From positions 2,046,001 through 2,110,000 of the forward strand of contig CP121336.1 in assembly GCA_043553855.1 (NCBI GenBank): DNA of 64,000 nt, read 5' to 3'. Of this stretch, positions 42,045 through 50,320 are shown piece by piece. The position numbers and the translations under genes were made by a program. The notes under the pieces are model-generated. The model was not told the DNA's origin and searched no databases. It worked only from the letters and a program-made list of their open reading frames with translations. Position 1 is the stretch's first letter, and each line of letters begins with the position of its first letter. The stretch comes from JAUIAS01 sp030425395. GTDB lineage: Bacteria > Pseudomonadota > Alphaproteobacteria > Rhodobacterales > Rhodobacteraceae.

Positions 42045-42443
42045 TCAGGTCTTGGGCTGTTTGAACTCTATTGGCCCGCCTGCGTCTTTCCAGCCCGTGA
42101 ACCCGTCGGAAATATGTGCGGCCTCGAACCCCATGCCGTTCAGCACATCCACCGCCAACGCGGATCGCCAGCCAGAAGCGCAGTGAAAGACGAACTTGCG
42201 GTCTTCGCCAAAGATTGGTTTGAAGTAAGGGCTGTCCGGGTCCACCCAGAACTCCAGCATTCCTCGGGGGCAGTGAAAACTGCCCGGGATAAAGCCGCCG
42301 CGTTCGCGTTCACGAACATCACGCAAATCGACGATCTGGACGTTGGCATCCTCTGCCAGCGAAATTGCTTCGGCTGCGGTGATTTCTTCAATACGGGCAC
42401 GGGCCTCGGCGACCATCTGCGCCGCGCTTTTGGTCAAAGCCAT
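42045..42443 (-). CDS. Rhodanese-like domain protein
   Basis: A 132-residue single-domain rhodanese. The active-site loop is FHCASGWRSAL with Cys88 as the sulfur carrier. The fold also shows VQIVDLRDVRERERGGFIPG near residues 35-54. It may transfer sulfur or act as a thiol sensor in the cytoplasm. The ATG at 42443 matches the family length, and a longer frame has no support. Confidence 0.92.
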   Translation of the reverse strand: MALTKSAAQMVAEARARIEEITAAEAISLAEDANVQIVDLRDVRERERGGFIPGSFHCPRGMLEFWVDPDSPYFKPIFGEDRKFVFHCASGWRSALAVDVLNGMGFEAAHISDGFTGWKDAGGPIEFKQPKT

Positions 42444-42456
42444 GGATTGTCCTTTT

Positions 42457-43629
42457 CTAAAGTCGGTTGAGAAGCGTGGCCGTTGGCCAGGCGTCGGCAG
42501 AAAGGCCGAGGCGGATTTGTTCGGCGCGCACGGCGGCGCGGGTCTTGGCACCAAGGATGCCGTCCACCTTGCCGACATCATGGCCCAAAGCCTGAAGCTT
42601 GCGTTGCAATGTCTTCATCTGTTCGCCAGCCAATCCGGGCTGTGGGTTGCGGGCATCATAGACGGGCGCGCCTTCCAGTCGGGTCGCAAAATATCCCGCG
42701 GTCATGACGTAGACAAAGCTCTGGTTCCACTCGAAATAGACGCGGAAATTGGGATAGGCGATAAAGGCTGGTCCATCCTTGCCCTGTGGCAGCAGGATGG
42801 AGGCGGGTAACGTGCCGTTTGCCAACGCCCCGGTGCGTGCCCGCACGCCCATGGCCTGCCATTGCTTGACGCTCATTTCGGTGTGCAGGCCGGTCAGGCT
42901 CCAATCCATTCCGGCAGGCAGAACGACCTCCTGCAACCACGGTTCACCTGCGCGCCATCCCAAATGCTGCAACATCTTGCCGCCCGACATCAGCGCGTCA
43001 GGGGCAGAAGTCTTTAGGGTGACATGCCCGTCGCCGTCTCCGTCAACCCCGTTTTCCAGAATGTCCTTGGGTAACATCTGGACCATACCGATTTCACCAG
43101 CCCATGCACCGGTGGTGCGGGCCGGGTCGAAATCGTCGTTTGCATAAAGGTCCAGTGCCGCGAAGACCTGTGGCCGAAAGAGCGCCGGCCGTCGGCAATC
43201 ATGGGCCAGCGTGACCAGTGCGTTGAGCGTGTTGAAATCCCCCTGAAACGCCCCGTAGTCCGTTTCAAAAGCCCAGAACGCCAACAGCACACCGCGTGAC
43301 ACCCCGTAATCCCGTTCGATCCGGTCAAAGACTGCGCTGTATTTGCGGGCGTTCTTTTTGCCGTGATCAATCCTGTTTTGCGAAATCAGTCGCCGGGAAA
43401 ATTCCACGAACGGTTTCTGAAAGAACCCCTGGCCGCGGTCCGCACGCAAGACCTTGGGGTCTTGGCGCGCGCTTCTGAAAAATGTTTCAACGCGAGCGGG
43501 GGGGTGCCCTCGGGCCAACGCTTCGGCCTTCATTTCGTTGATGAAAGTCGGGAAACTGCCACCACACGGGGCGGCTACGGAGGCAACGGGAAGCAGCGAA
43601 AAAGCCAAAGCGGAAAGAAAAAAGCGCAT
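42457..43629 (-). CDS. Lytic murein transglycosylase (MltB-like) with peptidoglycan-binding domain
   Basis: A 390-residue exported enzyme that cleaves glycan strands to 1,6-anhydro ends. There is a signal peptide at residues 1-20 (cleavage near VAA-PCGG), with no lipobox at the expected place. The catalytic glutamate is Glu122 in FWAFETDYGAFQG. The C-terminal 60 residues form a peptidoglycan-binding helix bundle (KTLQRKLQALGHDVGKVDGI). It starts 13 bases upstream of the rhodanese gene and is probably cotranscribed with it. Confidence 0.93.
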   Translation of the reverse strand: MRFFLSALAFSLLPVASVAAPCGGSFPTFINEMKAEALARGHPPARVETFFRSARQDPKVLRADRGQGFFQKPFVEFSRRLISQNRIDHGKKNARKYSAVFDRIERDYGVSRGVLLAFWAFETDYGAFQGDFNTLNALVTLAHDCRRPALFRPQVFAALDLYANDDFDPARTTGAWAGEIGMVQMLPKDILENGVDGDGDGHVTLKTSAPDALMSGGKMLQHLGWRAGEPWLQEVVLPAGMDWSLTGLHTEMSVKQWQAMGVRARTGALANGTLPASILLPQGKDGPAFIAYPNFRVYFEWNQSFVYVMTAGYFATRLEGAPVYDARNPQPGLAGEQMKTLQRKLQALGHDVGKVDGILGAKTRAAVRAEQIRLGLSADAWPTATLLNRL

Positions 43630-43758
43630 GAAAATGTCCTTGGTCAACTTTGGGCACAGTAGCGGTGGAACTTGCGGATTTGCAATCGCCAAGGCGGAAA
43701 TCAGAGGCAAGGCCCGTCTGGCGTTTTCCTGCGCTGACCATGCGTCATCGGGCGCACG

Positions 43759-43774
43759 TTAAGTTTTTGTTAAC
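43759..43774 (+). promoter_or_regulatory. CtrA-type binding site TTAA-N7-TTAAC
   Basis: The sequence matches the full CtrA consensus, two TTAA half-sites seven bases apart with the trailing C. It lies 67 bases before the receiver-domain gene (43841) and 130 bases from the divergent lytic transglycosylase. The master regulator CtrA controls motility, gene-transfer agents and related genes in this order. Confidence 0.6.
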
Positions 43775-43840
43775 GATTAGTGGTCAAACCGGGAGAAAGG
43801 AGGGCGCGATGCGGTTTGCCGGTAACCTGCGCCAGACAGA

Positions 43841-44203
43841 ATGAACGTTTTGATTGTGGAAAGCGAAGCGGAACTCGGAGCTTTGTGGAAGGCGCATTTG
43901 TGCCGACATGGCGCACATGTGATGCTGGCCACAACCCAATCAGATGCAATTGCCCAGCTTGCGCAACAAGACATCGACGTTGTGATACTTGACCTCGTGC
44001 TCAAGGACGGCAGCGCTTTTGCCGTCGCGGATTATGCGTCCTACCGTCGGCCGGACACGCGCGTCATCTTTGTGACCAATACCAGCTTCTTTTCGGACGG
44101 GTCGATTTTCACCCATTGCGTGAACGCCTGTGCCTACCTGCAAACGCATACCGCGCCCGAGGATCTGGTTGCCATGGTAGAGCATTACGGAAACGCGCGT
44201 TAG
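43841..44203 (+). CDS. Stand-alone receiver-domain protein with degenerate phosphorylation site
   Basis: A 120-residue single receiver domain with no output domain. The phosphoacceptor position is Asp51 (VVILDLVLKDG) and the Thr is Thr79. The acidic pair at the N-terminus is reduced to Glu7-Ser8 and the conserved lysine near residue 103 is absent (YLQTHTAP). Phosphorylation may be weak or lost, and it may act as a constitutive docking protein. A CtrA-type site lies upstream. It ends tail-to-tail with the next gene, with overlapping stops. Confidence 0.8.
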   Translation: MNVLIVESEAELGALWKAHLCRHGAHVMLATTQSDAIAQLAQQDIDVVILDLVLKDGSAFAVADYASYRRPDTRVIFVTNTSFFSDGSIFTHCVNACAYLQTHTAPEDLVAMVEHYGNAR

Positions 44204-45174
44204 TGGCGCCCATGCGGTTCGGTATAATCCAACGTCGGATTGACAGGGATGATCCGATGAGGATTTATCGTGTCGTGGCTGAAATGATAGTGCCGAACGA
44301 TATGCGGCAGGCTCACCGTTTCCGCCACGCCGGGTCTTTGAAAAAGTTCTCGGGTGTAGGCCCACATGTTCGGATAATCGACGATACGCCTGCGATTGCA
44401 TTTGAAATGCAGATGATACACCGGATCGAAGCGGATCAGCGTTGTAAACAGCCGCCAATCCGCTTCGGTGATCTGATTGCCGACGAGATATCGGGCTTGT
44501 GACAGCCGATCCTCGATCCAATCCAGCGTATCGAACAAGGGATACACCGCAGCGTCATAAGCCTCTTGCGTGGTGGCAAAGCCGCTTTTGTAAACACCGT
44601 TGTTCAGCGTGTCATAGATGCGGGCGTTGACGCTGTCGATTTCTGGTCTCAACGGTTGGGGGTAGTAATCATCCCGGTTTCCAGTGATCTCGTCAAAGGC
44701 CCCGTTGAACATTCGTATGATGTCGGCGCTTTCGTTGGAAACGATGGTGTCGCGCTGGCGATCCCACAAGATCGGCACCGTCACCCGCCCGGAATAGGCC
44801 GCATCGGCGCGGGTATATAGATCGCGGGCAAAGGAAACGCCGTGCAATGTGTCGCCTGTTGCGCCTTCAAACCCGGTTTCGAATGTCCAGCCATCGCTAA
44901 GCATATCTGGATGCACGACGGATATGGATATATGCGGCGTAAGTCCCTTGATCGCACGAAAGATCATCGTTCGATGCGCCCAAGGGCAGGCTAGGCTGAC
45001 ATAAAGATGATAGCGCCCGGATTCAGCAGCAAAGCCATCCGACCCGCTTGGGCCGGCCGATCCGTCCGCCGTGATCCAATTGCGAAACTGCGCCTCGGAC
45101 CGCTGGAATTTTCCACCGGATTTCTTGGTGTCATACCAGCCATCGTGCCAGACACCGTCTACAAGCATGCCCAT
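44200..45174 (-). CDS. Glutathionyl-hydroquinone reductase (YqjG/Xi-class GST)
   Basis: A 324-residue Xi-class glutathione transferase that reduces glutathionyl-hydroquinones. The catalytic CPWA motif is at residues 63-66 (LACPWAHRTMIFRAIKG), and the C-terminal region contains RFDPVYHLHFKCNRRRI, typical of the class. The start at 45174 gives the usual length. It probably recycles glutathione adducts of quinones, which fits an aromatic-degrading organism. Confidence 0.93.
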   Translation of the reverse strand: MGMLVDGVWHDGWYDTKKSGGKFQRSEAQFRNWITADGSAGPSGSDGFAAESGRYHLYVSLACPWAHRTMIFRAIKGLTPHISISVVHPDMLSDGWTFETGFEGATGDTLHGVSFARDLYTRADAAYSGRVTVPILWDRQRDTIVSNESADIIRMFNGAFDEITGNRDDYYPQPLRPEIDSVNARIYDTLNNGVYKSGFATTQEAYDAAVYPLFDTLDWIEDRLSQARYLVGNQITEADWRLFTTLIRFDPVYHLHFKCNRRRIVDYPNMWAYTRELFQRPGVAETVSLPHIVRHYHFSHDTINPHRIIPVNPTLDYTEPHGRH

Positions 45175-45330
45175 CGTGTTCTCCTGTTTGCAGGACAACC
45201 TATCCGCTATGAACATCGGCACAACGCAGAGTGCGCGCAAAGGCTCTGCATCCGTGCACAGGCATCTTGCTGCGTTGCGGCTGAAGCAAGGATGCAACGC
45301 CTCGTTATCTTGGAGTCTGTCACATAACGG

Positions 45331-45345
45331 TTAACTTGATTTTAT
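45331..45345 (+). promoter_or_regulatory. Imperfect CtrA-type site ahead of the 45392 gene
   Basis: TTAA-N7-TTAT matches seven of the eight conserved bases and lies 47 bases before the gene at 45392. The 217-base gap between the GST and this gene otherwise shows no ORF. Confidence 0.3.
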
Positions 45346-45391
45346 AGGTCGTGGTGTCAGCTTTGCTTAATGGCCTGAGGGGGGGGATTCG

Positions 45392-45742
45392 ATGTCGACA
45401 TATCTGCCAAAAGAAATTCAGGACAGTCTCGGCGCCGCCCGACTGGCTGGGCTAAGAAAGACAAGCCGCCTGCGTGTGGAAACCGGGCAGGACAGCTTTC
45501 GCGTGCTGCGCCTGTGGGACGATGGGTTCTCGGTAGAGGGTGATGTGGTGCCGCCGCTGCGTGGTCTGGTCGATCTGTTTGATGGCTCGCGCCACCTGTA
45601 TCAGTGCCTGATCGTCGCGTCCGAGGAGGATACAGGCGAAATGCGCTATGAGTTCAAGCGGAACACCGCCGCTGCTGACAGTGCCCCGCTGGATTTCTAC
45701 CGCAGCCCCGACGCGCCGATAGCCTTGCTGCCGCGCGATTGA
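45392..45742 (+). CDS. Conserved hypothetical protein, PilZ-like size
   Basis: A 116-residue soluble protein that I cannot place in a named family. Visible features are an early arginine-rich stretch (LRKTSRLRVETGQDSFRVLR), a beta-rich middle (FSVEGDVVPPLRGLVDL) and the segment HLYQCLIVAS. The pattern of arginines followed by a strand with Gly/Ser is loosely like a PilZ domain, but the diagnostic D/NxSxxG is not clear. An imperfect CtrA box lies upstream. Confidence 0.75.
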   Translation: MSTYLPKEIQDSLGAARLAGLRKTSRLRVETGQDSFRVLRLWDDGFSVEGDVVPPLRGLVDLFDGSRHLYQCLIVASEEDTGEMRYEFKRNTAAADSAPLDFYRSPDAPIALLPRD

Positions 45743-45744
45743 TC

Positions 45745-46926
45745 CTATTGTAGATCGCTGAACGCATCCGCGAGCCGTGCGCAGGCTTCTTCCACCCGTG
45801 CACGCGGCGTTGCAAAATTGAATCTCAGGAATTGCTCGCCACCCTTGCCGAAAGTGGGGCCGTGGTTCACCGCGATGCGTGCGGTCTTTTGAACGCGATC
45901 GGTGAATTCCTGAAGCTCCATCCCCGTCCCCGAGAAATCGACCCAGCCAAGATAGGTTGCTTCCATCGGCATTGACAAAAGGCCGGGAATGGCCTGTATC
46001 GCCGCATCGAAATACTTGCGATTGCCATCCAGATATTCGCACAGATCATCAACCCACGCCGCCCCTTCAGGGGAATACGCCGCAGTTGCCATGAACAAAC
46101 CGAAGGAATTCGGAGAAAGCCCAAGAGCTGACATCCGCGCTTCAAAGCGCGTCCGCAATTCCGGATCGGGGATGATAACGTTACCCGAATGCGAGCCTGC
46201 GATGTTGAACGTCTTGGTCGTCGCGGTCATCATCACCAACCGGTCTGAAATGGTTTCGTCCACTACGGCCATTGGAATATGGGTATGACCGGGCATCACC
46301 AGATCGTGGTGGATTTCATCCGAAACAAGGATCAGATCGTGTCGCTTTGCAAAATCGGCGACGCCCTGCAATTCCTCGCGTGTCCAGACGCGCCCGCCGG
46401 GGTTGTGCGGGGAACAAAGGATCAGCATCCTTTCACCACCGGTCATCTGAGCATCCCAAGCATCGAAATCCATGGTGTATTTGCCATCCACGATGGGCAT
46501 CTGGCATTCCACCACTTCGCGTTTCGCTGCGCGGATAACCTTGGCAAACGCATGGTAGACAGGCGTAAACAGCACCACGCCATCACCCGGCTGAGTAAAG
46601 GCGTCGACACACATGGCGGTGCCGTTTACCAGACCGTGGGTCGTAAACACCCACGACGGGTCGATATTCCAGTTGTGGCGCGTGTTCATCCACCAACCGA
46701 TGGCATCCTTGTACGCGCGATCATCACCAAAATATCCAAAGATGCCGTGATCATTCAGATCACGCAAAGCATCCAGCACCACCTGAGGTGGGCGGAAATC
46801 CATGTCGGCGACCCACATCGCGATGCCGTCATCTGCGGGCACACCATAGAGCTGCTCCATCATGTCCCATTTTGTGCTGTGTGTGCCACGCCGGTCGATG
46901 ATTTCGTCAAAGCTCATATCATGCAC
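45745..46926 (-). CDS. patB: PatB/MalY-type PLP-dependent C-S lyase
   Basis: A 393-residue fold-type I enzyme. The PLP lysine lies in MMTATTKTFNIAGSHSG near residues 231-247, with DEIHHDLVMPG before it and HNPGGRVWTREEL near residue 166. Such proteins cleave cystathionine or related thioethers to homocysteine and pyruvate. In this order of bacteria it may serve methionine synthesis. It converges on the 45392 gene, with two bases between the stops. Confidence 0.92.
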   Translation of the reverse strand: MHDMSFDEIIDRRGTHSTKWDMMEQLYGVPADDGIAMWVADMDFRPPQVVLDALRDLNDHGIFGYFGDDRAYKDAIGWWMNTRHNWNIDPSWVFTTHGLVNGTAMCVDAFTQPGDGVVLFTPVYHAFAKVIRAAKREVVECQMPIVDGKYTMDFDAWDAQMTGGERMLILCSPHNPGGRVWTREELQGVADFAKRHDLILVSDEIHHDLVMPGHTHIPMAVVDETISDRLVMMTATTKTFNIAGSHSGNVIIPDPELRTRFEARMSALGLSPNSFGLFMATAAYSPEGAAWVDDLCEYLDGNRKYFDAAIQAIPGLLSMPMEATYLGWVDFSGTGMELQEFTDRVQKTARIAVNHGPTFGKGGEQFLRFNFATPRARVEEACARLADAFSDLQ

Positions 46927-47010
46927 TCCTAGGTTTTTGCGTCGGCCAAGCTAACGTGCTTTGTGCGTTGTGCAAGGGCAGTTGCGGGCGTGGCGTTGAT
47001 CGCCTAGATC

Positions 47011-47535
47011 ATGATCATGAAACGTCCGATCCTTATTCACCCCGACCCACGCCTGAAAAAGGTCTGCACGCCCGTTGCCGATCTTTCAGACGATTTGCGC
47101 CAGCTGTCCGATGACATGCTTGAAACCATGTATCACGCGCCCGGTATCGGGCTGGCTGCTCCTCAGGTAGGAGTGCTTGACCGCCTGATCGTGCTTGATT
47201 GCGTCAAAGAAGAAGGTGCCAAGCCGCGACCGCTGGTGATGTTCAATCCAGAGATTGTCGCCGCCTCGGACGATCAGAGCGTCTATGAGGAAGGGTGCCT
47301 GTCGATCCCTGATCAATACGCCGAAGTTACCCGCCCCGCCGAGGTCGAGGTGTCATGGCTGGACCGGGACGGCAATTCCCAAAAGGAAGTATTTCGCGAT
47401 CTGTGGGCCACCTGCGTCCAGCACGAAATCGACCATCTGGATGGCAAGTTGTTCATTGATTATCTCAAGCCGCTGCGGCGCCAGTTGATCACGCGCAAGA
47501 TGCAAAAGCTCAAGCGTGAACGGACCCGCACGTGA
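47011..47535 (+). CDS. def: Peptide deformylase (active form)
   Basis: A 174-residue metalloenzyme that removes the formyl group from new proteins. All three motifs are intact: GIGLAAPQVG, EEGCLSIP with the metal cysteine, and HEIDHLDG with both histidines and the catalytic glutamate. It is the first of a def-def paralogue-fmt set; its TGA overlaps the next GTG (GTGA). Translation may begin at 47011 or, two codons later, at 47017. Confidence 0.97.
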   Translation: MIMKRPILIHPDPRLKKVCTPVADLSDDLRQLSDDMLETMYHAPGIGLAAPQVGVLDRLIVLDCVKEEGAKPRPLVMFNPEIVAASDDQSVYEEGCLSIPDQYAEVTRPAEVEVSWLDRDGNSQKEVFRDLWATCVQHEIDHLDGKLFIDYLKPLRRQLITRKMQKLKRERTRT

Positions 47536-48029
47536 CTGTCCGTCGCTGTATCCCGTGGCCTGACAAGCGTCTGCGCACTAAGGCCGCCCCGGTCGATGAG
47601 ATCACAGACGACATTCGCGCGATCTGGGCGGACATGATCGACACGATGGACGCGATGCCCGGTGTGGGCCTCGCTGCGCCCCAGATCGGAGTAATGCTGC
47701 GGTTGGCGGTGGTGGATGGATCCTTGGAACGCGGCAAAGCTGTGCGGATGGCGAATCCTGAGATATTGCACGCTTCCATTGAACTGCGCGATCATGAAGA
47801 GGCCAGCCCGAACTTGCCGGGTGTCTCGGCCACTTTGAAACGTCCTCGCGCGGTAACAGTGCGGTATCTTGACGAAAACGGCACGATCAACCGGCGCGAT
47901 TTCGTGGGTATCGAAGCAACCAGCGTTCAGCATCAGATCGACCATCTGAATGGCAAGATGTATTTTGACAACCTCGGCAAGGTAAAGCGCGACATGCTGC
48001 TGCGCAGGGCGCGAAAGCTGGCGGGCTGA
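47532..48029 (+). CDS. Peptide deformylase paralogue without catalytic residues
   Basis: A 165-residue homologue of the gene before it. Motif 1 (GVGLAAPQIG, residues 44-53) is kept. In motif 2 the metal cysteine is replaced (EEASPNLPG; Ser92 at the Cys position). In motif 3 the catalytic glutamate is glutamine (HQIDHLNG; Gln135). A true deformylase activity is therefore unlikely unless a different metal geometry is used. It starts with GTG overlapping the def stop. It could bind nascent chains or ribosomes, or have another substrate. Confidence 0.9.
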   Translation: MTVRRCIPWPDKRLRTKAAPVDEITDDIRAIWADMIDTMDAMPGVGLAAPQIGVMLRLAVVDGSLERGKAVRMANPEILHASIELRDHEEASPNLPGVSATLKRPRAVTVRYLDENGTINRRDFVGIEATSVQHQIDHLNGKMYFDNLGKVKRDMLLRRARKLAG

Positions 48030-48061
48030 CCCCGCCGGACCAACCAAAGGACAGATCGCGG

Positions 48062-48967
48062 ATGCGCATCGTTTTCATGGGAACACCTGATTTTTCGGTT
48101 CCGATCCTCGATCGGCTTGTGAACGACGGGCACGACATTGCCGCAGTATATTGCCAACCGCCCCGCCCCGCCGGGCGTGGCAAGAAGGACCGTCCGTCAC
48201 CGGTGCAGGCCAGGGCAAGCGAACTGGGCCTGATGGTGCGCCATCCGGTGAGCTTGCGATCTGATGAAGAGCAGGCGGGCTTTGCGGATCTGGGGGCCGA
48301 TATCGCCGTTGTTGTGGCCTATGGGCTGATTCTGCCACAAGTTATCCTTGATGCACCTGCCCATGGCTGCCTCAACATTCATGCCAGCTTGTTGCCGCGT
48401 TGGCGCGGGGCGGCCCCGATCCACCGGGCGATCATGGCGGGTGATACCGAAACGGGCGTATGCATCATGCAGATGGAGGCTGGCCTGGATACAGGCCCGG
48501 TTCTGTTGCGACGCGAGACGCCAATTTTTTCTGATGACACAACGGCGATCTTGCATGACCGTCTGGCCGAACTGGGCGCGGAGGCGATTTCCTCGGCGCT
48601 GGCGCAGCTTGACGCCCTCGTGCCAGAGCCGCAGCCTGCCGAGGGTGTCAGCTATGCCGCCAAGATCGACAAGGCCGAAGCGCGGATCGACTGGACCCAA
48701 CCTGCCCGGATCGTTGATCAGCGCATTCGCGGCCTGTCCCCCTTTCCCGGGGCCTGGACTGAAATCGACGGCCACAGGATCAAGGTTCTGATGTCCCGAA
48801 TCGCAACAGGTGACGGGGCGGCGGGAACTGTTTTGGACGACAAGCCAACCATCGCCTGCGGTAAGGGGGCTGTTGAATTGCTGCGCTTGCAACGCGGCGG
48901 CAAGGGCGCTCAAGACGCCGAAACCTTCCTGCGCGGCTTTGCGATCACGCCGGGCACGCAGCTCTGA
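48062..48967 (+). CDS. fmt: Methionyl-tRNA formyltransferase
   Basis: A 301-residue enzyme that formylates initiator Met-tRNA with 10-formyl-tetrahydrofolate. The N-terminal Rossmann-like domain has the catalytic HASLLPRWRGAAPIHRAI near residues 109-126 and the following GDTETGVCIMQME. The C-terminal OB-like domain binds tRNA. It completes the formylation/deformylation set with the two upstream genes. Confidence 0.97.
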   Translation: MRIVFMGTPDFSVPILDRLVNDGHDIAAVYCQPPRPAGRGKKDRPSPVQARASELGLMVRHPVSLRSDEEQAGFADLGADIAVVVAYGLILPQVILDAPAHGCLNIHASLLPRWRGAAPIHRAIMAGDTETGVCIMQMEAGLDTGPVLLRRETPIFSDDTTAILHDRLAELGAEAISSALAQLDALVPEPQPAEGVSYAAKIDKAEARIDWTQPARIVDQRIRGLSPFPGAWTEIDGHRIKVLMSRIATGDGAAGTVLDDKPTIACGKGAVELLRLQRGGKGAQDAETFLRGFAITPGTQL

Positions 48968-48979
48968 AAGGGGGCGGAT

Positions 48980-49216
48980 ATGTTCCTTACGCTAATGGGG
49001 ACGGTGGTCATTGCCGGGATCATCGGCTACGCATCGGAAAAGACCGGCTGGACAAGCAACGGCATTCTGCAAAGCATCATCATCTGCGTCGGCGGCGCGT
49101 TCCTTTTCTTTTTCGTGAGGATCATGTTTGGCATTGGCTTTGCCAGTCCCGGCATGAATGCCATTGTGTCATCCATCGGGGCGTTGATCATCGTGCCCTT
49201 CCATTGGAGGAGATGA
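48980..49216 (+). CDS. Small GlsB/YeaQ-like membrane protein (first copy)
   Basis: A 78-residue hydrophobic protein with two or three membrane helices, the last ending in IIVPFHWRR. It is 12 bases after fmt and one base before a second protein of similar size, so they form a pair. The glycine-rich helices suggest the GlsB/YeaQ/YmgE group, with much less certainty than for the next gene. Function unknown; possibly stress related. Confidence 0.7.
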   Translation: MFLTLMGTVVIAGIIGYASEKTGWTSNGILQSIIICVGGAFLFFFVRIMFGIGFASPGMNAIVSSIGALIIVPFHWRR

Positions 49217-49217
49217 C

Positions 49218-49457
49218 ATGGGGACGATCGTATCGCTGATCATCATCGGTGTCGCTGCGGGTTTCGTCGCCACGCGTCTGATGCGGATCGAAGCGGATAT
49301 CATCACGACAGCGGTCATCGGAATGGCCGGGGCGCTGATCGGTGGCCTGATCCTGCGGGCGGTGCTGTTTGCAGGCGGCATGATAGGTGGCTTGATCGGC
49401 GCGGTCCTTGGGGCCATGGCGCTTATCTGGCTATGGCAAAAGTTCAGGCAGCGCTAA
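49218..49457 (+). CDS. GlsB/YeaQ/YmgE-family membrane protein
   Basis: A 79-residue protein with three glycine-rich membrane helices (IVSLIIIGVAAGFVATRLM, AVIGMAGALIGGLILRAVL, MIGGLIGAVLGAMALIWLW), the family pattern. Members are stress-inducible in several bacteria. Its TAA overlaps the stop of the convergent N-formylglutamate amidohydrolase gene. Confidence 0.8.
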   Translation: MGTIVSLIIIGVAAGFVATRLMRIEADIITTAVIGMAGALIGGLILRAVLFAGGMIGGLIGAVLGAMALIWLWQKFRQR

Positions 49458-50215
49458 AGCCCGGTTTCGGCAAGGGCGCGTTCGAGAAGCGGGGCCAGAC
49501 GGTTTCCCCAATAGGTCTGGCCTTTCTCGTCTGCGATCAGATCGTTGCGCAGCTCAATCAATACATGCGGACGCCCGTGTGACAGAGCATGCCGATCCAT
49601 CGCATCCCCTCTCAGTGCACCGTTGTATGGTTCGTTGTCGCCAACGGTCAGATCACCTTCGGCGCGAAGCAAATCAATAAGCGGACGGGCCAGTCTGTCG
49701 TCAGATGCGTAGAGAATGCCAATTTCCCAGGGGCGCGGTGCCCGACCACGCAAGCGCGGCGTAAAGCTGTGAATCGACGCTATGACACATCCGGGCCGAT
49801 CGGCCAGTCTGGTCAGGGCGTCATGATAGGGGCGGTAACACCGATCCAGCCGTTCGTTGACTGCGTGCTGAGGCAGGTGGCGATTGGCCGGGATGATGGT
49901 GCCGTCATAGAGCTGCATCACAAGTGTCGGATCGTCTTCGCCGCGGTTCGGGTCGATCACAAGCCTTGAGAAATTCGACCCGATCACCGGAGCATTGAGA
50001 GCCCGCCCAAGAACCCGTGAAACGCCCATCGCCCCTACATCCCACGCTATGTGGCGGGCCATGTCCGCCGCTGGCAGGCCAAGTTCGCCGCCTGCGACAA
50101 AGTCCGGCACAGTATTGGTCGCGTGATCGCAGGTGACAATCCAGCGACCCGTGCGCGTATCGCCTTCGGTGGTATATGGGGTATATGTCATGTGGATGTC
50201 GTAACTTGTTTTCAT
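49454..50215 (-). CDS. N-formylglutamate amidohydrolase
   Basis: A 253-residue member of PF05013 (HutG type), which hydrolyses N-formylglutamate in one route of histidine degradation. Marks are WIVTCDHATNTVPDF near residue 25, FSRLVIDPNRGEDDPTL near 80, and IASIHSFTPRLRG near 152. Two starts are possible (50215 or 50191), neither with a clear Shine-Dalgarno. No other hut genes are near, so a related role in deformylating small amides is open. Confidence 0.87.
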   Translation of the reverse strand: MKTSYDIHMTYTPYTTEGDTRTGRWIVTCDHATNTVPDFVAGGELGLPAADMARHIAWDVGAMGVSRVLGRALNAPVIGSNFSRLVIDPNRGEDDPTLVMQLYDGTIIPANRHLPQHAVNERLDRCYRPYHDALTRLADRPGCVIASIHSFTPRLRGRAPRPWEIGILYASDDRLARPLIDLLRAEGDLTVGDNEPYNGALRGDAMDRHALSHGRPHVLIELRNDLIADEKGQTYWGNRLAPLLERALAETGL

Positions 50216-50320
50216 AATGGATGCCAGTTGCTCACAGATGAGAAATGAGTCATAAGCGCCGCGCCATGTTTGCGTTAACATGCGCGGAAAACCAAGCCGA
50301 ACCGCCGAGGGGAAAACAAA

